NCBI RefSeq assembly: GCF_000331535.1
Contig: NZ_AMZN01000002.1
Coordinates: 1-64,000 of the forward strand
DNA from: Fulvivirga imtechensis AK7
GTDB taxonomy: Bacteria; Bacteroidota; Bacteroidia; Cytophagales; Cyclobacteriaceae
Direction of reading: 5' to 3'
DNA length: 64,000 bases
Made by a program: the position numbers and the translations under genes. A model generated the notes under the pieces. That model searched no databases, was not told the DNA's origin, and worked only from the letters and a program-made list of their open reading frames with translations. Below, one piece after another: positions 41,527 through 50,947 of the stretch. Each line of letters begins with the position of its first letter. Position 1 is the stretch's first letter.

Positions 41527-41997
41527 TCATGTTTTTTGAGCCCTGAATTTATGGAGCAGATGCAACGACTGTTTGGTCACCTTGTTCCTGAGCATAGGGG
41601 TGAAGCCCAGAAGCATGCCTACAGGACCTAATGCCATAGCGCTCCACCTCCAGAAATTGAAATGATCGGTATGCCGGATGATCTTACCTTCTTTGAATTC
41701 GAATTGTGCCGTTATCCGGTTGTGAACCTGTCGATTTGTTTTCGTAAAGGTGTACACCGCTTCCCAATTTGCTGATCCTTTCAATTCATCAGCATCTACA
41801 TTTCTGAAGTTGACCTGAAGGTCTGCTGCTCTGGATAGCAGCATCCGCCACATGTCTTTGGCTTCATCACCCTTCAACTGCCTGAAAACAGGATCTTCAA
41901 AAACAACCTGGTCATGGTAGCAGGAGACCATTTCTTCAGCGTCTTTATTTTCAAAAGCCGTATAAAACTTTGTGATAAGTTGTGTGTTGGTAAGCAT
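41527..41997 (-). CDS. NTF2-like (SnoaL) family protein
   Basis: A 156-residue alpha+beta cone protein. The helix-strand opening TNTQLITKFYTAFENKDAEEMVSCYHDQVVFEDPVF and the core ANWEAVYTFTKTNRQVHNRIT (each here an extended stretch, quoted in part) with HTDHFNFWRWSAMALG at the end are typical of SnoaL-like polyketide cyclase/limonene epoxide hydrolase relatives. Active-site Asp/His are plausible (HTDHF). Function unknown; divergent from metH. Confidence 0.78.
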   Translation of the reverse strand: MLTNTQLITKFYTAFENKDAEEMVSCYHDQVVFEDPVFRQLKGDEAKDMWRMLLSRAADLQVNFRNVDADELKGSANWEAVYTFTKTNRQVHNRITAQFEFKEGKIIRHTDHFNFWRWSAMALGPVGMLLGFTPMLRNKVTKQSLHLLHKFRAQKT

Positions 41998-42038
41998 GGG
42001 TGTATCAGTAAAATGTTATTGCTAAATTGGTTAATAAA

Positions 42039-42068
42039 TTTGTTGTTAAAAAAAATATCATACATTTG
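42039..42068 (+). promoter_or_regulatory. Bacteroidota-type promoter of metH
   Basis: TTTG at 42039-42042 and TACATTTG at 42061-42068, separated by 18 bases, match the -33 TTTG and -7 TAnnTTTG boxes of the principal sigma factor of this phylum. Transcription would start close to 42075, just ahead of the riboswitch. Confidence 0.75.
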
Positions 42069-42098
42069 TGTAAGTTTAGCGTTTTATAGCTAATAAAT

Positions 42099-42201
42099 CT
42101 TATCAAGAAAGGCTGAGGGAAATGGCCCTTTGATGCCTTAGCAACCATCCCATAGAGGAAAAGGTGCTAATTCCATCTCCGGAAGACCGGAGGCAGATAA
42201 G
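42099..42201 (+). ncRNA. SAM-I riboswitch (S box)
   Basis: The P1 strands CTTATCAAG (42099) and CAGATAAG (to 42201) enclose the core GAGGGAAATGGCCCTTTGATG, quoted in part, with CCTTAGCAACC and GGTGCTAATTCC: the standard SAM-I pattern. It lies between the promoter and a strong terminator before metH, so bound S-adenosylmethionine should stop transcription. Confidence 0.95.
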
Positions 42202-42233
42202 TTGGATCCAAGCTTTGACAATATAATGTATAT

Positions 42234-42268
42234 AAGCCCCTCCGACTTGTCGGAGGGGCTTTTTTGTT
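42234..42268 (+). terminator. Terminator of the SAM riboswitch expression platform
   Basis: AAGCCCCTCCGAC and GTCGGAGGGGCTT form a 13-bp stem with a TT loop, followed by TTTTGTTTT. It ends 20 bases before the metH start and is the off-state of the riboswitch. Confidence 0.9.
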
Positions 42269-42288
42269 TTATAACTAGTTAAAAATTA

Positions 42289-44973
42289 ATGAGTAGCAGA
42301 GGTAAGAATTCAACATATCTGAGGTTAAGTGGCCTTGAGCCATTGGTTATTACTCCCGAATCTAATTTTGTAAATATAGGAGAACGCACTAATGTCACCG
42401 GGTCAAAGAAATTTCTAAGGTTGATTCAAGAGGATAAATACGAGGAAGCCCTGGAAGTGGCCAGAGAGCAGGTAGAAGGTGGAGCGCAGATCATTGATAT
42501 CAATATGGATGAAGGTATGCTTGATGGTGAAGAGGCCATGGTGAAATTCCTGAACCTGATAGCTTCAGAGCCCGAAATAGCCAGGGTGCCGGTAATGATC
42601 GACTCATCTAAATGGCATATCATAGAAGCAGGGCTCAGGTGTATTCAGGGGAAAGGAGTTGTAAATTCCATAAGTCTAAAGGAGGGTGAGGAGGCTTTTG
42701 TTAAGCATGCGAAACGTATCAAACAGTATGGTGCTGCTGTGGTGGTAATGGCTTTTGATGAGCAGGGGCAAGCCGACAACTATGAGCGAAGAATAGAGAT
42801 ATGTAAGCGTTCATATGACATACTCGTCAACCAGGTGAAATTTCCACCTGAGGATATCATTTTTGATCCGAATATATTTCCGGTGGCCACCGGTATGGAG
42901 GAACATAGAAAAAATGCATTGGACTTCTTTCAGGCCACCAGGTGGATAAGGGAAAATCTAACAGGAGTGCATGTGAGTGGTGGTGTAAGCAACGTATCTT
43001 TTTCATTTAGGGGAAACAATGTTGTGAGAGAGGCTATGCATTCTGCCTTTTTATACCATGCTATTCAACATGGTATGGATATGGGAATAGTAAACCCTAC
43101 CATGCTGGAAGTATACGATGAAATACCTAAAGACCTTTTGGAATATGTGGAAGATGTGTTGCTCGACCGCAGGCCAGATGCTACCGAAAGACTGCTGGAA
43201 TTCGCGGAAACGGTAAAAGGGAATGCCAAAAAGAAGGAAAAGGATGATGCCTGGAGAAAGGGATCTGTAGAGGAGAGGCTTTCTCATGCATTAGTGAAGG
43301 GTATCATTGAGTTTATAGACGAAGATACTGAGGAAGCCCGTCAGAAATACGGGCAGCCGCTTCTGGTAATAGAGGGTCCGTTGATGGATGGTATGAATAT
43401 AGTGGGTGATCTTTTTGGGGCTGGAAAGATGTTTTTACCACAGGTTGTGAAAAGTGCCAGGGTAATGAAGAAAGCTGTGGCATACCTGGAACCTTTTATG
43501 GAGGAGGAGAAGAGAAAAAACAAATCCACAGAATCGGCAGCAAAAATACTACTGGCGACTGTAAAAGGAGATGTGCATGATATAGGAAAGAATATTGTGG
43601 GTGTGGTGCTGGCCTGTAATAATTATGATATTGTAGACCTGGGGGTAATGGTGCCTGCAGAGAAGATACTGGAAACGGCCAGAAAGGAAAACGTGGCAGC
43701 CATAGGTCTTAGCGGGCTCATCACACCGTCACTGGATGAGATGGTGCATGTTGCAGTTGAAATGGAAAAGCAGAACTTCACATTACCGCTTTTGATTGGC
43801 GGAGCCACTACCTCCAGAATACACACCGCAGTGAAAATAGACCCGAATTATAGTGGTGCAGTGGTACATGTGCTAGATGCGTCCAGAAGTGTGCCGGTAG
43901 TAGGAGAATTGATCAGCAAAAAAACTAAAGAAGCATTTCATAAAAAGATCAAGGAGGAGTATAGCGAGCTAAGGGAAGGGCATGCCTCGCGGAAAACGGA
44001 AAAGAACTACATCAGCCTTGATCAGGCTCGTCAGAATAAAGTGGGGATCGACTGGGCCGGATACCAACCACCTAAGCCTAAAGTGCTAGGTAACAAGGTG
44101 TACAATGACTATCCGCTGGCAGAGATCAGAAACTACATAGACTGGACGCCTTTTTTTCAGACATGGATGCTGAAAGGTAAGTATCCAAGGATCTTTGAGG
44201 ATAAGGTAATAGGGAAGGAGGCCAGAAGAGTGTATGATGATGCCAATAAACTACTGGATGAAATAGTGAGTAAAAAGCTGCTTCAGGCCAACGGGGTAAT
44301 TGGCATTTACAAGGCGGCATCGATAGGTGATGACGTGTGTATTTATAACAGTGATACGCCCATTGAAACCTTTCATTTTTTAAGACAGCAGGGAAAAAAG
44401 GGAACAGGAATACCTAATATCAGTTTGGCGGACTTTGTAGCACCCGAAAGCACCGGAAAAACTGATTTTATGGGTGGATTTGCCGTAACAGCAGGGATTG
44501 GATTAGAAGCAATAGTGGAAAAGTTTAAAGCAGCGCACGATGATTATAATGAAATTATGGCCAAAGCGCTGGCGGATCGGTTGGCTGAAGCCTTTGCCGA
44601 ACTGATGCATGAGAAGATAAGGACGGAACTGTGGGGGTATGCGGGTGACGAAACACTGACTAATGAAGAATTGATAAAAGAAAAATACCAGGGCATCAGA
44701 CCGGCGCCAGGGTATCCTGCCTGCCCTGACCACACGGAAAAACCGCTGCTATTCAATCTGTTGGAAGTAGAAAAAAACACCGGTATATCTTTGACGGATT
44801 CTTACGCTATGTATCCGGCAGCAGCGGTTAGCGGATTTTATTTCTCACATCCTCAGGCAAAGTATTTTGGATTAGGCAAAATAGAAAAGGATCAGGTGGA
44901 AGATTATGCCGTCAGGAAGAATATGAAGGTGGAAGATGTAGAGCGGTGGCTCGGCCCTAACCTGGCTTATTAA
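42289..44973 (+). CDS. metH: Methionine synthase MetH lacking the homocysteine-binding module
   Basis: An 894-residue protein equal to the C-terminal three quarters of B12-dependent methionine synthase. It begins with the pterin-binding domain ([17 protein letters not shown], 25-285), then the cobalamin cap and Rossmann part with the [10 protein letters not shown] histidine near residue 430, and ends with the activation domain ([25 protein letters not shown]). The usual N-terminal 330-residue homocysteine methyltransferase module is absent and no such gene is upstream or elsewhere in the window. In other Bacteroidota it is a separate gene, so this is probably a natural split, but its partner must be elsewhere. 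It is controlled by the SAM-I riboswitch and followed by metF 41 bases later. Confidence 0.93.
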   Translation: MSSRGKNSTYLRLSGLEPLVITPESNFVNIGERTNVTGSKKFLRLIQEDKYEEALEVAREQVEGGAQIIDINMDEGMLDGEEAMVKFLNLIASEPEIARVPVMIDSSKWHIIEAGLRCIQGKGVVNSISLKEGEEAFVKHAKRIKQYGAAVVVMAFDEQGQADNYERRIEICKRSYDILVNQVKFPPEDIIFDPNIFPVATGMEEHRKNALDFFQATRWIRENLTGVHVSGGVSNVSFSFRGNNVVREAMHSAFLYHAIQHGMDMGIVNPTMLEVYDEIPKDLLEYVEDVLLDRRPDATERLLEFAETVKGNAKKKEKDDAWRKGSVEERLSHALVKGIIEFIDEDTEEARQKYGQPLLVIEGPLMDGMNIVGDLFGAGKMFLPQVVKSARVMKKAVAYLEPFMEEEKRKNKSTESAAKILLATVKGDVHDIGKNIVGVVLACNNYDIVDLGVMVPAEKILETARKENVAAIGLSGLITPSLDEMVHVAVEMEKQNFTLPLLIGGATTSRIHTAVKIDPNYSGAVVHVLDASRSVPVVGELISKKTKEAFHKKIKEEYSELREGHASRKTEKNYISLDQARQNKVGIDWAGYQPPKPKVLGNKVYNDYPLAEIRNYIDWTPFFQTWMLKGKYPRIFEDKVIGKEARRVYDDANKLLDEIVSKKLLQANGVIGIYKAASIGDDVCIYNSDTPIETFHFLRQQGKKGTGIPNISLADFVAPESTGKTDFMGGFAVTAGIGLEAIVEKFKAAHDDYNEIMAKALADRLAEAFAELMHEKIRTELWGYAGDETLTNEELIKEKYQGIRPAPGYPACPDHTEKPLLFNLLEVEKNTGISLTDSYAMYPAAAVSGFYFSHPQAKYFGLGKIEKDQVEDYAVRKNMKVEDVERWLGPNLAY

Positions 44974-45014
44974 ATCAGAATAAAAGAAAAAGAAATTTCG
45001 ATACGCGTGTAAAT

Positions 45015-45968
45015 ATGAAGATCACAGAACACATCAATAATGCTAAAAGCACCCTCTTTTCATTTGAAATATTGCCTCCGCTGAAGGGTGAAAATATAGA
45101 AAACCTCTACAACCATATAGACCCTCTCATGGAATTTAAACCTCCATTCATTGACGTCACCTATCACAGAGAGGAGTTTGTTTATAAAAAAAGGGAAAAT
45201 GGCCTCCTTGAAAAGCGATCGATACGCAAACGCCCGGGTACTGTAGGTATATGTGCTGCCATTAAAAATAAGTATAATGTAGATACGGTTCCACACATTA
45301 TCTGCGGTGGTTTTAATAAGGAAGAGACAGAAAATGCTTTGATAGACCTTAACTTTCTTGGAATAGACAACGTGCTGCTACTGCAGGGAGACGCTATAAA
45401 AACAGAATCGGTTTTTGTGCCCGAAGTGGGTGGCCACAGGTACGCCTCTGAATTGCTAGGGCAAGTAGTTGGGATGAATCAGGGTAAGTACCTGGATGAA
45501 GACCTGCTCAACGCCAACCCTACAGACTTTTGTATTGGTGTGGCAGGATACCCTGAGAAACACTTCGCTGCTCCAAACCTGAAATTGGATATGAAATACC
45601 TCAAAATGAAGGTAGATATGGGCGCGGAATATATCGTCACCCAAATGTTCTTCGATAATCAAAAATTCTTTGATTTTGTAAAGAAATGCCGTGAAATGGA
45701 CATCAACGTGCCTATCATTCCAGGGTTAAAACCTATCACCAGCAAACGGCAGATGAATGTACTCCCCAGGATCTTCTACATCGATCTGCCCGAGGAATTG
45801 TCTGATGCTATCGAAAAGTGTAAGGATGACAAGCAGGTAAAGCAGGTAGGCATTGATTGGAGCATTAAGCAATCGAAGGAACTGGTGGAGTTTGGGGTGC
45901 CTGTGTTACATTATTATTCCATGGGTAAATCCGATTCTGTTTACAGGATAGCCAAGGAATTATTCTAA
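45015..45968 (+). CDS. metF: 5,10-methylenetetrahydrofolate reductase
   Basis: A 317-residue FAD enzyme that makes 5-methyltetrahydrofolate, the methyl donor for MetH. FSFEILPPLKGENIEN near residue 15 holds the catalytic glutamate; VDTVPHIICGGFNKEE, NVLLLQGDAI, GVAGYPEKHF and TQMFFDN are family motifs. Full length for the class. The gene follows metH by 41 bases with no terminator between, so both should be under the SAM-I riboswitch. Confidence 0.95.
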   Translation: MKITEHINNAKSTLFSFEILPPLKGENIENLYNHIDPLMEFKPPFIDVTYHREEFVYKKRENGLLEKRSIRKRPGTVGICAAIKNKYNVDTVPHIICGGFNKEETENALIDLNFLGIDNVLLLQGDAIKTESVFVPEVGGHRYASELLGQVVGMNQGKYLDEDLLNANPTDFCIGVAGYPEKHFAAPNLKLDMKYLKMKVDMGAEYIVTQMFFDNQKFFDFVKKCREMDINVPIIPGLKPITSKRQMNVLPRIFYIDLPEELSDAIEKCKDDKQVKQVGIDWSIKQSKELVEFGVPVLHYYSMGKSDSVYRIAKELF

Positions 45969-46174
45969 TAGTAAACCTTATTTAATGCTTGTATGAACAC
46001 TTTGAAAAGTATGACCCGGATATTGTCATGTGGTTACTGTTTAGAAGCTAAGTGGGTATTATTTTACCTGTCAATATGTCTATTTCATCTCGTAGGAATG
46101 CCATTTTGACTTGAATTGGTCGCCCCCGGAGTATGGTATAATGATTGCACTTACTACAAAAACGGAGGAAGTTT

Positions 46175-46567
46175 ATGAAATATGATCATGATATAAAGTG
46201 GGTGAGACAGGTGCTGAAAACCGCAGATATTATGAATACATTGAATGGCGGAACCAGCCAACCTCGTACCAAACTACGGAAAACAAATAACAGCTATGTA
46301 CTGAATGTACAGATACCCGGTGTAGATGCAGATACTTTGAAGGTAGATATTATCGACAAAAGCTTGTTTGTATACCACAATCTGATGTTCGGTGAGCGTT
46401 CGGATGCCGTAGTGATGGTGCCTCACGTTGTAGCCACGTACCCTTTGTCTCCTGATATTGATTTTAGAAGTATTACGGCAACGTATGAAGATAAAACCCT
46501 GCGAGTTGTGATGCCCTTCAACGAATTAAGATCCGGATTTTACAGGGGAATAAACATACAGAAATAG
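46175..46567 (+). CDS. Hsp20/alpha-crystallin-like protein
   Basis: About 130 residues. Start ATG at 46175 is set by a good Shine-Dalgarno, GGAGGAAG, seven bases before it; a TTG 10 codons upstream is less likely. The core PRTKLRKTNNSYVLNVQIPGV, here cited in part, with DADTLKVDIIDKSLFVYH and a final TATYEDKTLRVVMPF strand matches the alpha-crystallin domain, including the V-x-L-P-like closing segment. The usual C-terminal I-x-I motif is weak (GINIQK). A small heat-shock-like chaperone is likely. Confidence 0.72.
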   Translation: MKYDHDIKWVRQVLKTADIMNTLNGGTSQPRTKLRKTNNSYVLNVQIPGVDADTLKVDIIDKSLFVYHNLMFGERSDAVVMVPHVVATYPLSPDIDFRSITATYEDKTLRVVMPFNELRSGFYRGINIQK

Positions 46568-46784
46568 TAATCAGTTCACTGTTTACTGTTCTCAGTTATT
46601 TGTACCAAAAGGTATTCTTCGGTCTTTGGATCTGAGTTTACTCGTGCCACCACTTTACCGTTGAGGAGATAGTGGTGGCACGAATAAAAAACTGTGAACT
46701 AAAAACTGTGAACTGTGAACTGTGAACTAAGAACTGTGAACTGTGAACTGTAAACTAAGAACTGTGAACTGTGAACTGTAAACA
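46568..46784. repeat. AACTGTG-family arrays flanking a hairpin
   Basis: At 46571-46600 the minus strand carries GAACTGT-type words (seen as CAGTTCACTGTTTACTGTTC). At 46687-46783 the plus strand repeats AACTGTG, AACTAAA, AACTAAG and AACTGTA in exact 7-base steps, about fourteen units. Between them a 13-bp stem TCGTGCCACCACT/AGTGGTGGCACGA at 46642-46683 encloses a 16-base loop and may end transcription. The array stops one base before the stop codon of the lipoprotein gene. Confidence 0.85.
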
Positions 46785-47990
46785 CTATTTCACCAATTCC
46801 GACAGCTCTTCTTTAGAAAGCTTAATCAAGCAGATGCGCCCAAAACGTCCGGCTACGTAAGTGGTGCCGGCAACAGCCAGGCCTTCATCTTCAGTGGATG
46901 TAAATCCGGCTAGCTCAAAAGGGTTCGAAAACCCTAAATACTTGGTTCCCAGCAACTCACCTGAACTACTGGAAAAGGCAAATAGAGATATCTGACCATT
47001 TTTTGTATTACTGGCGTAAAGAGATACTTGTGTACCATTGATATCTACTTGTTTTACAATAACCGGGGCATCTTCTACTAACTCAGGAAAGGGATTTCCA
47101 TCCAGATCAACGGTGGAGGTGGTACTCGTCACCGAAAGCTGTGCTCTGGGGTTGAGGTAGTTATCTCCAAAATTAAATCTCGCAATGGCAAAATTGTTAT
47201 TGCCTATTGGTGATAAGGCGCTTATGCCACCATAGTGCTGCTGACCTTGCGTAACACCAATTGGTTCATCGTCAGATAAGTTGGTGAAAATCAATGAGAG
47301 GGTATAATTATAGAAGCCATTGAAATAATAAAGCCCGTTATCGGTTCTGCCGGTGATAAAGGGCAATTGTTTTCCAGTACGGGTAAAATGCTCGATGATA
47401 GGTGCTTCAACATCACTACCCGCGCCAATGGGAAAGGCTTTGCCGGCCGCTGTCTGGCCGGTAGGTGTCACCACAGATAACACGCTGGTTTTGTCTCCAT
47501 TGTTATAGCTCAACAACAGGATATTACTGCCACCCGCGTCTACGGAGGCATAAAGTGGATACTGTAAGCCCGAAACCGGAACAGGGTCACCCAGCTCACC
47601 TGCCTGGCTGATGGAGAATATATAAGCCTGAAGCGTTACTCCATCCATAGCCATAAAGTAAAAACTGTTGTCAATTTCCATGAGGTTGTAAATAGGGTGA
47701 ACAAACTGAGAAGAGAGATTTTGCTCTGAGACGAAATTACCTTCCTCATCCACTTTCATCAGGTACACGCCTATAAAGTCCGAATCATTGAGCCGGGTGC
47801 CTCCGAGAATGATATACCCGCCATCCGTAGTCTGTTTGACATCTAACGGAATGAAGGAAGCCTGGAATCCATTGTTATCATAGATCTTCAGAAAAGATTC
47901 TCCGGGAGCTATTTCATTATCAGAAATATCGCACGACCACAGGCCGATAAATGCTGCGATGGTGAGGATATAGATCAGGGTAGATTTCAT
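46785..47990 (-). CDS. Putative outer-membrane-associated lipoprotein
   Basis: A 401-residue lipoprotein (signal ending FIGLWSC, Cys20). The mature part contains repeated short beta motifs of the form DGGYIILGGT, EDEGLAVAGTTYV and GNNNFAIARF, which suggest a beta-propeller made of degenerate blades. No enzyme motif is visible. It belongs to a group of secreted beta-propeller-like proteins common in Cytophagales; I do not assign a function. Upstream of it lies the conserved CTAAAAATATAC leader, and it is followed towards 49044 by an outer-membrane barrel gene sharing that leader. Confidence 0.6.
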   Translation of the reverse strand: MKSTLIYILTIAAFIGLWSCDISDNEIAPGESFLKIYDNNGFQASFIPLDVKQTTDGGYIILGGTRLNDSDFIGVYLMKVDEEGNFVSEQNLSSQFVHPIYNLMEIDNSFYFMAMDGVTLQAYIFSISQAGELGDPVPVSGLQYPLYASVDAGGSNILLLSYNNGDKTSVLSVVTPTGQTAAGKAFPIGAGSDVEAPIIEHFTRTGKQLPFITGRTDNGLYYFNGFYNYTLSLIFTNLSDDEPIGVTQGQQHYGGISALSPIGNNNFAIARFNFGDNYLNPRAQLSVTSTTSTVDLDGNPFPELVEDAPVIVKQVDINGTQVSLYASNTKNGQISLFAFSSSSGELLGTKYLGFSNPFELAGFTSTEDEGLAVAGTTYVAGRFGRICLIKLSKEELSELVK

Positions 47991-48141
47991 TTGTATATTT
48001 TTAGTATTGAGATATTGGTATTGAGATAGACGGAAGTCGGAAGTCCGAAGTCGGAAGTATATTACTGACCCTCGACTATATTCACGATTCTCATTTTTGC
48101 CTTCTGCTTTTGCCTACTGCCGACTATATTTTATGTTGTTA
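47991..48141 (-). repeat. Conserved leader and 7-bp repeats before the lipoprotein gene
   Basis: On the minus strand: GACTATA-type words, CTTCCGACTTCGGACTTCC with GACTTCC/GACTTCG units, CTCAATA units and finally TCTCAATACTAAAAATATAC just ahead of the start codon. The last 20 bases match the leader at 35451 except for two positions. Confidence 0.75.
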
Positions 48142-49044
48142 TTAATTTGTTGCATTATAATTTTTGCTGATAAACCTCAGCGGGAATAAAAAACCCAGGT
48201 TAAAGGAGATGTTCCTCATCTCCAGATCATCCAGCGCATCACCAATTCCGGTCAGTTGGTTTTCTGAATACCTGTTCTTAGCATTGGAGATGTTGTTGAG
48301 ACCATACCGGTATGTAGCATCGAACACCAACCGCACGTTCCAGAAATCATAGCTAACGCCCAGTCCGCCTGCTATGCCTACGGATGACTTGATGAACAGG
48401 TCTTTGGCACCAATAATGGCTTTCTCCGTTTTAAAGGGACCGGCATTTCCTGAAGCATAGTCGGTGCCGGTTATCTCTACGGCTTTGTTGGCACTAACAA
48501 GTGTAGCATAGTAAGCGCCTACTTGAACGAACGGCCTTGCGGTTCCCTTCAAAATATCGTATTTTATAAACAGGGGTATTTCTATGTAATCCAGTTGGTG
48601 ATCCTGTTCATACTTCAATTCCAGTCTGTTGTCCTGGTTTTCACTGTCACGCCATTCGAAGGTGTTAGAATAAGAAAACCGCTGACGCCTGTAGTTGGGC
48701 TGTACGCTGAAAGAAAAGCCTTTATGATAAAATGTGATCTCCAAACCAGCATGCCCGCCCGGTAGTTCAAACCCGCTATACGACTTCTCGTTGAGTTTCG
48801 GTTCATAGTTGATAGGACTGAAACCGGAATATCTTTTAGTGGGCTCCACTTCTGTAAGATTGAGCCCGGCCCTGAAACCCAGCCACCACTGGGTTTGCAG
48901 GAATTGATCTTCCCGTTTAGGTTTGCTTGAACTATAGGCCGGGTAGATTTTGTCGCGATTCTTCTTCCTCTGACCATAAGAGCTGTTTACAGCCAGGGTA
49001 AGTACTAGTAAGCCACTCAGGCTTAGTGCAACCAGGTTTTTCAT
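48142..49044 (-). CDS. Outer-membrane beta-barrel protein (PorT-like)
   Basis: A 300-residue exported protein (signal MKNLVALSLSGLLVLTLAVNSSYGQ). The mature part has alternating amphipathic strands, opening WWLGFRAGLNLTEVEP and including GLEITFYHKGFSFSVQPNYRRQ, YIEIPLFIKYDI, RPFVQVGAYYATLV and IAGGLGVSYDFWNVRLVFDATYRYGL (each cited in part), and ends with a strand NISFNLGFLFPLRF: an 8-stranded PorT/OmpW-like barrel of the type common in Bacteroidota. Function not known. Shares a leader with four other genes in the window. Confidence 0.8.
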   Translation of the reverse strand: MKNLVALSLSGLLVLTLAVNSSYGQRKKNRDKIYPAYSSSKPKREDQFLQTQWWLGFRAGLNLTEVEPTKRYSGFSPINYEPKLNEKSYSGFELPGGHAGLEITFYHKGFSFSVQPNYRRQRFSYSNTFEWRDSENQDNRLELKYEQDHQLDYIEIPLFIKYDILKGTARPFVQVGAYYATLVSANKAVEITGTDYASGNAGPFKTEKAIIGAKDLFIKSSVGIAGGLGVSYDFWNVRLVFDATYRYGLNNISNAKNRYSENQLTGIGDALDDLEMRNISFNLGFLFPLRFISKNYNATN

Positions 49045-49219
49045 GCATATATGTTTAGTATTGAGATATGAGATATGAGTATTGAGACTCGGGTACGCTC
49101 TGTGTTGTTCTTCCTATTCTTTTCAGGAATTGCAACTAAATACTCAGACTCGTTTAATTTATTCATTGCCTTTTGCCAACTGCCATTTACTATCGGAGTT
49201 GGCTTAGTCTTTCTTGTTT
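49045..49219 (-). repeat. Conserved leader and degenerate repeats before the barrel gene
   Basis: Minus-strand leader ATCTCAATACTAAACATATATGC directly before the ATG (quoted in two parts: ATCTCAATACTAAAC, ATATATGC). Further upstream short GCCAACTGCC-type 7-bp words occur at about 49160-49195. Together they fill the space up to the DUF1501 stop codon. Confidence 0.6.
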
Positions 49220-50935
49220 TTAGTCTGTAATAATCAATTTTTTGGTGTCTTTTAATAATCCGGCTTCTATCTGGTAAAAGTAGATGCCTGCTTTTAGCCC
49301 TGAAAGGTCGACTTTTATACGGTGTTCGCCAGGATGTCTTTTTTCTCTCAGTATCCACCTTACAGTACTCCCTTTCTGATCCATCAATTTAAGGCTGACA
49401 TGATTCTCAGTATTGATATAAAACGACATGTTTGTATGCCCTTTTGCCGGGTTGGGGTAGGCATTTTCCAACCTGAACCTGTCTCTGAAGAAGCTTTCCG
49501 TTCCGGTGACCGAATCCGTGATCAAAGGCAAGGGCTCGTAGCTTCCACTTCCATCTTCCTTCGCTCCATTTATAAAATTGCCAAAAAAGATGTCATTGTT
49601 TACCACCTGCTCATCTACTTTCATCCAGTCCTTCAGCAGGTTGGCGAATATCTGACGGTAATCGTACTGCATGGCGATGTTGCCACTGCCTGTAGAAAGA
49701 TCATGGTTAGTGCCAATTACACCGGGGTTCACATATTTTCCGAATATAAATAACGGCCCTCCGGTGCCATGGTCGGTGCCAAAGCTGCCGTTCGAATCTA
49801 TTCTTCGGCCAAATTCAGAGGTGGTCACCGAAACAACTCTATCTTCAATACCCCGGGCTTTCAGATCAGCCTGGAAAGCATTCATAGCTGAAGTGAGATG
49901 ATACATCAATGCGGCATGCATACCCATGGTAGAGTTGTAGCTCTCCACCTGATCGGCATGGGTATCGAACCCACCGATGCGTACGAGGTATACTTTTGTT
50001 TTTGCACCTCCGGATATCAGCCGTGCAACGAGTTGCAACTGTGGTGTCAGCCTGTTCGAAAGACTGCCGGAAGGTGCATTGAACGGGTATATCTCAGGAT
50101 AAGCTACCGAGGTTGCTGCAGAATTCCTGTAAACATCCCACAGGCGAGCTGCATAGTCTTCAGATTTTTCCTCTAGTCCCAATATCCAGTTGAGTTCCTT
50201 GCCATATGGTGAGTCATTGAGCGATTCCGGCGGTTTGCCTCTTGGATCTACCTGCTTATCATGGAAACCTTCAAGACTTTCTACAAGGTTAGCAAAACCC
50301 TCCGGACTTCCCGGAAGAGATATGGAAGTTGGAATGTTTCCGTGTTGGTGGAATAAGAGCGATACATCACTGCCGATTTCGATGGCTAGCGGATCCAGCA
50401 TATCATCATTAGGAAAATCATTGGGGTAAACTTGTGGCAAATAATGGTTTTGCAGATACCGCCCCACCCAGCCTGAAGAATAGTAATCATCAAAGCCACC
50501 GCCCATATACCAGATGTCACGACCACGGAAGTGCGAGCCATTGTTGTTGGGGTAAGATACCCCCTGCACAATAGCAAGCCTTCCGCGATCGTAAAGATCC
50601 TTTGCCCCGATCATATCCGGGTGTAAGCCCACCTGATCAGGACCGGGAAGGGTAGAGTCCAGAGGTATGTATCTGCGTACACTATTTTTAGCGGGGATAG
50701 CAATGTTGGCCCTTCGGCTGTAGTAAAGATCATACTGCTCTACAGGGATGACTGCATTGAGCCCATCATTACCACCATGGAGCTGAATAATCACCATAAC
50801 CCGGTCATTATCACTTTGTTCTGCAAGCCTTAAAAAATGGCTATGCTGCGACATCACCCTGACAGGGATATTGTTCAGGGCAAAAGATGCTCCTGCGAGC
50901 ATCGGTATCTTTTTCAGGAAGTTTCTTCTCTTCAT
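49220..50935 (-). CDS. DUF1501 family protein with T9SS sorting tail
   Basis: A 571-residue exported protein. An export signal (MKRRNFLKKIPMLAGASFAL) is followed by the DUF1501 sulfatase-like core: VMVIIQLHGGNDGLNAVIPV, GSHFRGRDIWYMG, TSEFGRRIDSNGSFGTDHGTGGPLFIFG in part, and KVYLVRIGGFDTHADQVESY in part. The C-terminal 75 residues (ENAYPNPAKGHTNMSF to KKLIITD) form a type A T9SS sorting domain, so it is sent through the type IX secretion system and possibly anchored at the surface. DUF1501 genes almost always sit with DUF1800 genes, as here. Enzyme activity is not demonstrated for the family. Confidence 0.88.
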   Translation of the reverse strand: MKRRNFLKKIPMLAGASFALNNIPVRVMSQHSHFLRLAEQSDNDRVMVIIQLHGGNDGLNAVIPVEQYDLYYSRRANIAIPAKNSVRRYIPLDSTLPGPDQVGLHPDMIGAKDLYDRGRLAIVQGVSYPNNNGSHFRGRDIWYMGGGFDDYYSSGWVGRYLQNHYLPQVYPNDFPNDDMLDPLAIEIGSDVSLLFHQHGNIPTSISLPGSPEGFANLVESLEGFHDKQVDPRGKPPESLNDSPYGKELNWILGLEEKSEDYAARLWDVYRNSAATSVAYPEIYPFNAPSGSLSNRLTPQLQLVARLISGGAKTKVYLVRIGGFDTHADQVESYNSTMGMHAALMYHLTSAMNAFQADLKARGIEDRVVSVTTSEFGRRIDSNGSFGTDHGTGGPLFIFGKYVNPGVIGTNHDLSTGSGNIAMQYDYRQIFANLLKDWMKVDEQVVNNDIFFGNFINGAKEDGSGSYEPLPLITDSVTGTESFFRDRFRLENAYPNPAKGHTNMSFYINTENHVSLKLMDQKGSTVRWILREKRHPGEHRIKVDLSGLKAGIYFYQIEAGLLKDTKKLIITD

Positions 50936-50947
50936 AGTTGATGCTCG

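Noticed and set aside
46687-46783. Possible replication origin iterons
   Set aside because: Tandem short repeats can mark iteron origins, but there is no DnaA box cluster, no rep gene, and the same words occur at several gene ends.
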